Of a stretch of DNA of 5,055 nucleotides, positions 1 to 4,813 are shown in pieces. The stretch's first letter is position 1. Each line of letters opens with the position of its first letter. The stretch covers positions 1-5,055 of the forward strand of contig JAUXHM010000092.1 in assembly GCA_030621535.1 (NCBI GenBank). The letters run 5' to 3'. Both the position numbers and the translations under genes were made by a program. The notes under the pieces were generated by a model that saw only the letters and a program-made list of their open reading frames with translations, was not told the DNA's origin and ran no database searches. The DNA comes from Candidatus Methanophagales archaeon (lineage in GTDB: Archaea; Halobacteriota; Syntropharchaeia; Alkanophagales; Methanospirareceae).

Positions 1-500
1 GGACTGGCATAGACCAGCATGATGCTAAAATCGTCATTAAAAAAGCTTTCTGCACCTGGAACAGAAGCTAACTTCTTCTTCACTCCTTCTATATCATCCG
101 GGACATCCTGTTGAAAAAAAGGAGCGATTGACTGAACTCGTTCAATTGATGATTCTGCTTCAAGCCGTTCATGTAAATCAACTACCGATGCTATTATCTT
201 TGGGTCTCTTATATCACGGGGTATGTTTTTTGCGCTCGTTTCCTTATCCAAGCAAACCGCAATAATCATAAACTCTTCTCCTCTGAACTTACTTGCTATC
301 TTATCCTGCAAAACGAAAACAGGCAAATCTTGCGGCATCTCTTTTGCTATATTACCTTGAAAATGCAGTTCTGTCGCACCGTAGCCTAAAAACACCGTTA
401 ATATCAGTGCCGCCACGATTATCTTCTTATAATGCCGGCACTGAAAAGAAGCCAATTTTGTCAATGCCTGTTCTATGCTTATCCTTTCTTTTAGACCCAT
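1..500 (-). CDS. RND/MMPL-superfamily exporter, N-terminal part (cut by window edge)
   Basis: Translating the minus strand from the ATG at 500-498 gives 166 codons open to the left edge, with no stop. The protein starts MGLKERISIE. Residues 1-24 are a basic amphipathic cytoplasmic segment, about 26-42 form the first membrane helix (IIVAALILTVFLGYG), and about 43 onward is the start of a large extracytoplasmic loop. The pattern just after the helix (FQGNIAKEMPQDLPVF, then DKIASKFRGEEFMIIAV) is typical of hydrophobe/amphiphile efflux (HAE3/MMPL-like) RND proteins in archaea. Such proteins usually run to about 700-900 residues with 12 helices and export hydrophobic compounds using the ion gradient; the later helices and proton-relay residues are outside the window. 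An in-frame TAA four codons before the ATG makes this the first usable start. No strong Shine-Dalgarno is visible. It lies 148 bases after the surface-protein gene on the same strand and is probably co-transcribed with it. The RND call is fairly sure; the substrate is unknown. Confidence 0.75.
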   Translation of the reverse strand, partial: MGLKERISIEQALTKLASFQCRHYKKIIVAALILTVFLGYGATELHFQGNIAKEMPQDLPVFVLQDKIASKFRGEEFMIIAVCLDKETSAKNIPRDIRDPKIIASVVDLHERLEAESSIERVQSIAPFFQQDVPDDIEGVKKKLASVPGAESFFNDDFSIMLVYAS

Positions 501-536
501 TTTATCTCGTTAAGAAAATCCAAAATCCTCTCTTTT

Positions 537-612
537 AACCACAAGAACACACAGATTTTTTTCAGCTTTGTATTATATCTCTTCTGTGTTAATCTTGTGA
601 AATCTCGTGGTT
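537..612. repeat. Imperfect long hairpin between the surface-protein and RND genes
   Basis: CACAAGA (540-546) pairs with TCTTGTG (593-599), and ACACAGA (549-555) pairs with TCTGTGT (583-589). This gives two perfect 7-bp stems separated by a small 2/3-base internal loop, with a 27-base AT-rich apical loop. AACCAC (537-542) can alternatively pair with GTGGTT (607-612). The composition (CACAAGA/ACACAGA units) differs from the flanking DNA and resembles the degenerate CAC-AGA-type intergenic palindromes seen scattered in many environmental genomes; that resemblance is from memory, not a search. Located between two same-strand genes, it could act as an RNA processing site or partial terminator, or be a remnant of a small palindromic repeat. 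Confidence 0.5.
570..579 (-). promoter_or_regulatory. Possible TATA box for the RND gene
   Basis: On the minus strand these bases read GATATAATAC, preceded by a purine-rich stretch (CAGAA). A start site about 25 bases further on would leave a leader of about 45 bases before the ATG at 500. The element lies in the apical loop of the hairpin, so pump expression could be partly independent of the surface-protein gene. The match is modest and the region is AT-rich, so this is tentative. Confidence 0.2.
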
Positions 613-648
613 TCTTTTTGGAATTTGGTGGTATTTGACATTGGGATT

Positions 649-1920
649 TTATACTCTCTTCCTTCTCAAAAACAAAATGAAAACCGCGAACAGAGCAATT
701 AAGGCGAACAAAACCTCAAACCCGGGAACTGAAAAAGTTCCTGAGCTGTTTGATGATATGCTTATCGGAATCATCTTATCAAAAAGATACACATTATAAT
801 CGCCTAAGTCACGGTCTCCAGTGCATCTTATCTCTATGCCCTGCTGATATGCTTTCGGCAAGGCATCCGTATCAACATCGAATTTTAGAACCGCAGTCCA
901 TTCCTCATCCGGCTTCAAATTGCCTACATAGTCGCTTTTCACATCGAAATCGAAAGGCACTTCCGCTTCTCCCGTTGACCTTACACTTACAGATTCTGCC
1001 TTCTCCGAACCTACGTTCCTTATCTTCACATGTAACGTAACGTAATCTCCACAGCTTATGTTTGCGGGCTCGGTATAAAACGAAACGATTTCAAATTCAG
1101 GCTTCGGCTTCACTAATGGGTTTATCTCCCGCATTACCACGTATTCTCCGCCCTTTGTATCTTTATATTTTATCTGCAATGGGATGCTGTACATCTTCGA
1201 TTCTATGCCATCGGCAACGTCAACATGGAATGTAGCCACTTTTGAATCGCCGGAATTTAATCTGCCTATGTATGAGCGGTCTGTTCCAGACCATGATGGT
1301 TTGAATCCTTCATTGCAAAACAACTTGGCTTCGACATCCTTCGCTGCCGCTTCTCCGCTGTTCTCTATGTTCACGCTTACCTTCACATTCTCCTTACCAG
1401 GTCTTATATCCGCGGGGTCCGTGCTGACATTTCCAATGTTTATCATTCCCTTTCCTATTACGTTGAAATATAATCCTAATTCTACCGGTCCTTTAGGCTC
1501 AGTTACATAGCCCTCAGCAGGAGCAAAATAATATTCATTCCACGAACAGTTCACAGGAATAAGATAAACACCATTAGAAGCTTCTTCTTTTACATGAACC
1601 CTTATTTCCACTTCCTTTGAGCACCATGAATTCAACGTATTCATTTGGACTACCTTTGGTCCCACGAGGGACACGTTTTTTGTGCCTTCAAACGATAACC
1701 TGACATCTCTTGCATCTCTTCCTCCATTGTTTTTCACCGTTACCGTCACTTCTCTTGTATCACCGGGATGCAACTCCGTAGGCGTTACATCTGTTATCGT
1801 AACAGAAGAGAAAGCAGCACCAGCCAGTGGTGTAAACGACACAAGCGAAAACAACATAAAAAGCGCTATGCCGACTGCGCATAGCGAAACCAACTTTCTT
1901 CCTTTATCCTTTTTACTCAT
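649..1920 (-). CDS. Exported CARDB/COG1361-type surface protein with PGF-CTERM anchor
   Basis: The 423-residue protein has a basic N-terminus, a hydrophobic signal segment (about 11-30) and a likely cleavage after AGA near residue 36. Three Ig-like CARDB/COG1361 domains follow at about 38-155, 160-273 and 276-388. Each starts with a 'TPTELHPGD / DPADIRPGK / EPANISCGD' motif, then V-V-V strands and 'KNNGGRDARDV / ENSGEAAAKDV / RNVGSEKAESV'. The C-terminus is a classic PGF-CTERM: Ser-rich spacer, PGF at 399-401, helix 402-418, then RRKRV. In euryarchaea this tripartite signal is processed by an archaeosortase and the protein is lipid-anchored to the outside of the membrane. Five N-glycosylation sequons (N82, N124, N164, N287, N391) and five mature-region cysteines (100, 125, 202, 290, 366) fit an extracellular protein. 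The ATG at 1920 has an ideal AGGAGG. It follows the GbsR-type gene by 15 bases and precedes the RND gene, suggesting an extracellular partner of the pump (inference). It could also be a cell-surface protein unrelated to transport. Confidence 0.85.
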   Translation of the reverse strand: MSKKDKGRKLVSLCAVGIALFMLFSLVSFTPLAGAAFSSVTITDVTPTELHPGDTREVTVTVKNNGGRDARDVRLSFEGTKNVSLVGPKVVQMNTLNSWCSKEVEIRVHVKEEASNGVYLIPVNCSWNEYYFAPAEGYVTEPKGPVELGLYFNVIGKGMINIGNVSTDPADIRPGKENVKVSVNIENSGEAAAKDVEAKLFCNEGFKPSWSGTDRSYIGRLNSGDSKVATFHVDVADGIESKMYSIPLQIKYKDTKGGEYVVMREINPLVKPKPEFEIVSFYTEPANISCGDYVTLHVKIRNVGSEKAESVSVRSTGEAEVPFDFDVKSDYVGNLKPDEEWTAVLKFDVDTDALPKAYQQGIEIRCTGDRDLGDYNVYLFDKMIPISISSNSSGTFSVPGFEVLFALIALFAVFILFLRRKRV

Positions 1921-1929
1921 TTCTTATCG

Positions 1930-1935
1930 CCTCCT
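1930..1935 (-). promoter_or_regulatory. Shine-Dalgarno site of the PGF-CTERM surface protein
   Basis: The minus strand reads AGGAGG, nine bases before the ATG at 1920 and directly after the TAA stop of the upstream regulator. It is the strongest ribosome-binding site on the minus strand of the window and fixes the start. It also suggests that the surface protein is made in larger amount than the regulator from the same transcript. Confidence 0.75.
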
Positions 1936-2451
1936 TTACATCATTATCTTCATTGAGATTTTCTCTGCCACTTCCTCTACGTTCTCTACATCCCCGGGCA
2001 TCGTATTTATATCGTCTATTATCTTCGAGAACAGGAGAACAGCGAGGTCCAATTTTTTGTATTCGTTTATGAGTGCAAGAAAAGTCTCCCTTACTTTTGC
2101 ATCGTTGATTTTATCTAAATTCTCGGACAGCAATTCTATCATTGGCTTGATCCTATCAGTAAGAAAATGCTTCATTAGTTCACCAAAACCCTCTGTTAAC
2201 GAAGTATTAGCCAAATAGTGGATTTCTCTCCCCTCTCTACTTACTTCAATCATCGGTCCCATCTTCAATTTCTTCAAGCTTCGGCTGACCAAGCCCCTGC
2301 TGTAGCCCGTGCCTTCTTCTATCTCGCGCTGCGTTACGGGACAAGACTTGAACAGTAAGAAGCCCCAGACGCGACCCACAGGCGCTCCTAAGCCCCATTG
2401 CTTCCCTATTTTCGCTAACGAATCCAACACTTCTCGCATCACTTCACTCAT
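1936..2451 (-). CDS. GbsR/MarR-family winged-helix transcriptional regulator
   Basis: The 171-residue cytoplasmic DNA-binding protein fits the COG1510/GbsR group. The N-terminal helix ends in 'WGLGAPVGRVWGFLLF' (19-34), the family's hallmark GxxxxxGRVxGxL stretch. The helix-turn-helix is at about 38-63 (CPVTQREIEEGTGYSRGLVSRSLKKL). A wing (about 67-82, IEVSREGREIHYLA) follows, then long helices at about 88-170 suited to dimerisation and perhaps ligand binding. The length is normal for the family. The start at 2451 is supported by GGTGAT six bases upstream; the nearby upstream ATG at 2459 is out of frame. It is the first gene of a unit that continues with the surface protein and the RND exporter, the usual arrangement for a local, autoregulating repressor of efflux genes (inference). 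The C-terminus MKIMM overlaps nothing. Family assignment is fairly firm; the inducer is unknown. Confidence 0.85.
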   Translation of the reverse strand: MSEVMREVLDSLAKIGKQWGLGAPVGRVWGFLLFKSCPVTQREIEEGTGYSRGLVSRSLKKLKMGPMIEVSREGREIHYLANTSLTEGFGELMKHFLTDRIKPMIELLSENLDKINDAKVRETFLALINEYKKLDLAVLLFSKIIDDINTMPGDVENVEEVAEKISMKIMM

Positions 2452-2457
2452 CTTTTC

Positions 2458-2463
2458 ATCACC
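2458..2463 (-). promoter_or_regulatory. Shine-Dalgarno site of the GbsR-type regulator
   Basis: The minus strand reads GGTGAT, six bases before the ATG at 2451. It is a direct complement of the archaeal 16S rRNA 3' end and supports this start over out-of-frame neighbours. Confidence 0.6.
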
Positions 2464-2472
2464 ATCTATCTT

Positions 2473-4137
2473 TTACTTTTTACTAAAATGTAAATTTATG
2501 GTATTTAAAGGTTTCAACAAACTTTTTGTTTTGAATTTAGATAATTCGGATTTGTGATTTGTTGTTTTCAAGTCAGGTATCTCAGGATTGAGCCATTTGC
2601 TCACTTCTCTACGTTCAGTCGGCGGCTCACCCCTCTTCATCTGTTTCACATATCCCTTCAGCGCATCGGCCATACGCTTTGCCGCAGAGCTGAGTAACCA
2701 GCTTTTGACGTCTTTAGAGTTCTTGTATTCTCTCAAAAGTACTGGTGCAACCTTTAAATCATGGTCTATACATTCGCCCATGAGCTGCCAGTGCTCTGGC
2801 GTCATCTTCGCCATGGTAAACGATTCATCGCTATCTAAAGCGGAGCCACGCATTGAAACGAAATTCATCGGCACGATGAGAGACAAAGTCCCTTTCAAAT
2901 CCTCTACCAGTTCTATGCTTTCGACTACATCATCCGTAGTTTCACCCGGAAGACCGTTTATCATTGTTGCCGCGTTAAACCAGTTATTGTCATCAAGGAG
3001 TCCAAAAGCCTGTGTGACTATCTCCTGCCACTTCTCTGGTGGAGAGGGCAGCGCCTTACCTCGCATGTATTTCGCAATCAGTCGTGCGCTTCCCGTCTCT
3101 ATTCCGGTTTGTGCACCCAGCCAATTCTGGTCGAGCATGGAGTAGCACGTTTCAGAAACGGCCTTTAGAAGCTCGGGATTATGATATACGGTGGCGAGAG
3201 CTATATGGCTCGCACCAATGCTCTCAATTCCTTCTACTGAGGCAACATGCCTGAACATGTTCAACACTCGCTCTTCGTCCGGCGCTATCCCCCGGGCACC
3301 GTAACGCAAGGCATCCTCAGAATGAAGACAGATAGAACGTTGACCCGCTTCTACATTTGTCTTCACGTCCTTTGCAATATGCTCTATGGATTTGAACCGG
3401 AGCCTCTGCATGTTAGGCGTGCAGAAGGAGCAGCCTCTTCCACAGCCCCTGCTTATCTCAACCAGACCGTGAATTGTAGCACCTATGATGTTGGGTATCT
3501 CATCTGCGTTTGGCTCTTTCCCATTTATTATCCTCGGCAGTTTCTCACCCGCAAGTATAGATTTAAACATTGCTGGAACGGTAATTTCACCCTCGCCGAG
3601 ATGGACATAATCAATATTCAGTTTGCTCATAGTCGTCCCATCTGCTAACTGCCACGCCGCTTTACCGCCCGCAACCACTATCTTCTCCCGCATCACGGGC
3701 TTTTGCATCAATTCAAAGAACTTCACTCGGTTGTAAGGGGGTCCGGTATTAAGCATATCAACGAACTCCGAAGTCGGTGGATTGATGCCCAGGAAATCGT
3801 GTCCGCCGATGCCTATTATTTCCGTCCTGCTGCCAACCATGTGTTCCAAATCACGCGGATGCACAACCGCAACTTCGTCCTCGCCAAAGACTTCTGCTAA
3901 ACACGCCTCTACAATTCTGAGTCCAAAATCAGCATATCGCGCTCTCCCGTTTTCACTCGGCGTGGGCGGCGACCAAACGTTAAAAAAGAACCAATCAGGT
4001 ATAATACCCCGCGGCATGCAGGAGGAGAAGCCCACGAATATCCCCCACCTGTACTTACTCATCATTGTCTCATCTGCGGTCAGCACGATTTTAGGACTGT
4101 GGTTCATTTTTTGCAGTATATCCCCTATTTTGTTCAT
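2473..4137 (-). CDS. B12-binding-type radical SAM protein, function unknown (COG1032-like)
   Basis: The 554-residue protein appears soluble. Residues about 15-200 form a Rossmann-like region as in B12-binding radical SAM enzymes: 'EIIGIGGHDFLG' (106-117), 'KIVVAGGKAAWQL' (152-164) and the hallmark 'VHLGEGE' (178-184). The usual base-off B12 motif DxHxxG is not seen, so cobalamin may be bound base-on or not at all. The radical SAM core (about 220-430) has CGRGCSFC, with C232, C236 and C239 as the CxxxCxxC cluster ligands. It also has GIETGS (345-350) and GLPGET (395-400), which are S-adenosylmethionine-pocket motifs. About 440-515 is a helical C-terminal region, and 520-554 a Lys/Ser/Asn-rich tail that looks like an add-on. 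Relatives occur in many archaea (from memory) without an assigned reaction. Candidate reactions include methylation or C-C bond formation on lipid, cofactor or protein. The start at 4137 overlaps the upstream regulator's stop (ATGA), and GAGG lies 4 bases before; M11 is a weaker alternative. Confidence 0.85.
   Translation of the reverse strand: MNKIGDILQKMNHSPKIVLTADETMMSKYRWGIFVGFSSCMPRGIIPDWFFFNVWSPPTPSENGRARYADFGLRIVEACLAEVFGEDEVAVVHPRDLEHMVGSRTEIIGIGGHDFLGINPPTSEFVDMLNTGPPYNRVKFFELMQKPVMREKIVVAGGKAAWQLADGTTMSKLNIDYVHLGEGEITVPAMFKSILAGEKLPRIINGKEPNADEIPNIIGATIHGLVEISRGCGRGCSFCTPNMQRLRFKSIEHIAKDVKTNVEAGQRSICLHSEDALRYGARGIAPDEERVLNMFRHVASVEGIESIGASHIALATVYHNPELLKAVSETCYSMLDQNWLGAQTGIETGSARLIAKYMRGKALPSPPEKWQEIVTQAFGLLDDNNWFNAATMINGLPGETTDDVVESIELVEDLKGTLSLIVPMNFVSMRGSALDSDESFTMAKMTPEHWQLMGECIDHDLKVAPVLLREYKNSKDVKSWLLSSAAKRMADALKGYVKQMKRGEPPTERREVSKWLNPEIPDLKTTNHKSELSKFKTKSLLKPLNTINLHFSKK
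2478..2488. promoter_or_regulatory. Possible operator at the unit-B start site
   Basis: TTTTACTAAAA is a perfect 5+1+5 palindrome. It covers the start site predicted about 25 bases downstream of the TTTAAATA element. A repressor bound here would block the polymerase, which suits autoregulation by the adjacent GbsR-type protein. The half-site TACTAAAA recurs at 4683-4690. A short AT palindrome may arise by chance. Confidence 0.25.
2502..2515 (-). promoter_or_regulatory. Archaeal BRE/TATA promoter of the regulator-surface protein-RND unit
   Basis: The minus strand reads GAAACC followed by TTTAAATA (2515-2510 and 2509-2502), close to the ideal archaeal BRE plus TATA box. A start site about 25 bases on (near 2480) gives a leader of about 28 bases that contains the GGTGAT ribosome site and ends at the ATG at 2451, so spacing is right throughout. 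The element lies inside the final codons of the radical SAM gene (residues about 541-546, KPLNT), so unit B has its own promoter. Confidence 0.65.
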
Positions 4138-4589
4138 CCTTCCTCTTTATCCACTGCCACTGCGCTTTCAACCCTTCTCAGATAGGCGATTGCGTGTTCA
4201 ACTTTCTCGCTGAGATGTTCGAGGTCTTTTGTTCCCTGAATGAGCTCATCAAGCTGCTTGAGATGACCCATAACCTTCTCACGTTCCGCTTTTATCAGTT
4301 CCACGAAGTTCACATTCGCCATGTACACGTTCCTTTTGATGCTTCTGACCCGTTCCACCAGACCTACCCGTATGAGCGTATTAAGATAGTTTATGGTAGA
4401 AGAGTATGCATAACTGGTTCTTTCACCTATGTCTTTCGCGGACAGCGGTTCTCGGGATGTAAGGACCACGGCATAAACAGAGCTGCAGCCTTCTGCAAAG
4501 CCCCAGTCCATCATCAACGCTTTCACTCGTCTGACAGCATGGTCCGTGTAGGTTTCACGCCCTCCTAATTTTGTTTTTGGATCTATCAT
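4134..4589 (-). CDS. Winged-helix transcriptional regulator (GbsR/MarR-like)
   Basis: The reading frame stays open upstream to an ATG at 4646, but I place the start at the ATG at 4589 (MIDPKTKLGG). The extra 19 codons translate AT-rich promoter DNA into a non-conserved hydrophobic string, and TATA-like elements fall inside them. The resulting 151-residue protein has an N-terminal helix (about 12-31), a helix-turn-helix at about 49-78 (LSAKDIGERTSYAYSSTINY then LNTLIRVGLV) and a wing (about 79-92, ERVRSIKRNVYMAN). A long charged C-terminal coiled-coil-like helix pair follows (about 95-145), as in GbsR/MarR dimers. TrmB-like or PadR-like membership is possible. No Shine-Dalgarno precedes 4589, so the mRNA may be leaderless. 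Its stop overlaps the radical SAM start by four bases (ATGA), so the two are translationally coupled and the regulator most likely controls that gene and itself (inference). Confidence 0.8.
   Translation of the reverse strand: MIDPKTKLGGRETYTDHAVRRVKALMMDWGFAEGCSSVYAVVLTSREPLSAKDIGERTSYAYSSTINYLNTLIRVGLVERVRSIKRNVYMANVNFVELIKAEREKVMGHLKQLDELIQGTKDLEHLSEKVEHAIAYLRRVESAVAVDKEEG
4142..4145 (-). promoter_or_regulatory. Ribosome-binding site of the radical SAM gene
   Basis: The minus strand reads GAGG within AGAGGAAGG, four bases before the ATG at 4137 and inside the last codons of the upstream regulator. Spacing is short but usable. Together with the ATGA overlap it supports coupled translation. 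Confidence 0.45.
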
Positions 4590-4606
4590 AATTATTATAA
4601 ATACTG

Positions 4607-4617
4607 TATTTAATATA
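4607..4617 (-). promoter_or_regulatory. TATA-like element for the regulator/radical SAM unit
   Basis: The minus strand reads TATATTAAATA. Its centre is 21-25 bases before the ATG at 4589, so transcription would begin at or next to the start codon, giving a leaderless mRNA. This fits the missing Shine-Dalgarno. A second TATA-like stretch (TTTATAATA, about 4593-4601) is too close to the ATG for that start. Confidence is limited because the whole region is AT-rich. Confidence 0.4.
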
Positions 4618-4652
4618 CAAGAAAATAGAAAATAAATTGTTGACACAACACT

Positions 4653-4678
4653 TTTTCTTTTTTAGAAAAAAAAGAAAA
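4653..4678. repeat. Perfect 11-bp AT hairpin
   Basis: TTTTCTTTTTT (4653-4663) is the exact reverse complement of AAAAAAGAAAA (4668-4678), with a 4-base AGAA spacer. As DNA it is an A-tract palindrome that would bend the helix. As RNA it would be a weak hairpin. It lies upstream of both divergent start sites, so a regulatory or architectural role is more likely than termination. Confidence 0.5.
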
Positions 4679-4700
4679 CCTGTACTAAAAGAAAAAAAAA

Positions 4701-4724
4701 CAATATTTTTAGTCAATATTTTTA
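4701..4724. repeat. 11-base direct repeat, 13-base period
   Basis: CAATATTTTTA occurs at 4701-4711 and again at 4714-4724, two bases apart. Tandem copies upstream of a promoter suggest paired binding sites for a regulator, though AT richness raises the chance of coincidence. Confidence 0.45.
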
Positions 4725-4737
4725 CCGAAGGTAAAAA
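4719..4737. repeat. 8-bp palindrome upstream of the rightward gene
   Basis: TTTTTACC (4719-4726) and GGTAAAAA (4730-4737) form a perfect inverted repeat around GAA. The ACC/GGT core makes it more specific than the pure A/T elements nearby. It lies about 20 bases upstream of the rightward TATA-like box, a position suited to an operator or activator site. No gene reads into it, so a terminator role is unlikely. Confidence 0.5.
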
Positions 4738-4757
4738 AATTGTGTGTAAATCAATGT

Positions 4758-4766
4758 CTTAAATAG
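4758..4766 (+). promoter_or_regulatory. TATA box of the rightward repeat-protein gene
   Basis: The plus strand reads CTTAAATAG. A start site about 25 bases on, near 4788, would give a leader of about 26 bases holding the G-rich ribosome site. GTTTATAC at 4780-4787 is a weaker alternative that would give an almost leaderless message. Confidence 0.45.
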
Positions 4767-4799
4767 AAGGAAGTTATACGTTTATACAAATATGAAATT

Positions 4800-4806
4800 A
4801 GGGGGT
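4800..4806 (+). promoter_or_regulatory. Ribosome-binding site of the repeat-protein gene
   Basis: AGGGGGT lies seven bases before the ATG at 4814. It is a near match to the GGAGGT consensus and fixes the start. The ATG at 4792 is out of frame and ends after 13 codons. Confidence 0.55.
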
Positions 4807-4813
4807 AAAAAAC

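Larger units (their letters stand above)
4590..4813. other. AT-rich divergent control region
   Basis: These 224 bases separate the leftward regulator/radical SAM unit from the rightward repeat protein. They contain no convincing gene: frames are short and read as low-complexity Lys/Phe/Ile strings. GC content is visibly far lower than in the genes on either side. The region holds at least four separate symmetric or repeated elements (4653-4678, 4684-4713, 4701-4724, 4719-4737) plus TATA-like sequences on both strands. This is what one expects of shared regulatory DNA for divergent genes. Confidence 0.7.

Noticed and set aside
537..612. Intrinsic (bacterial-type) terminator
   Set aside because: The stems are only moderately GC-rich, the loop is 27 bases, and no T-tract follows on the minus strand. 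The sequence after it reads GTGGTTAAAAGAG.
1682..2218. Plus-strand open frame of 178 codons
   Set aside because: It crosses the surface-protein/regulator boundary in antisense, has Ser/Ile/Phe-rich composition without domain character, and both minus-strand genes have clear families and ribosome sites.
2588..3145. Plus-strand open frame of 185 codons, with other frames at 3247-3648 and 3782-4213
   Set aside because: All are antisense to the radical SAM gene, whose motifs are unambiguous. The plus-strand translations show no recognisable domain.
2473..4137. Identification as the MCR arginine methylase Mmp10
   Set aside because: The protein is longer than I recall for Mmp10 and has a B12-like Rossmann half before the CxxxCxxC, an architecture that does not match. 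There is no methanogenesis gene nearby.
4561..4566. AGGAGG on the minus strand inside the unit-A regulator, as if marking a downstream start
   Set aside because: No in-frame ATG, GTG or TTG lies at a workable distance. It encodes part of Lys-Leu-Gly-Gly-Arg and appears fortuitous.
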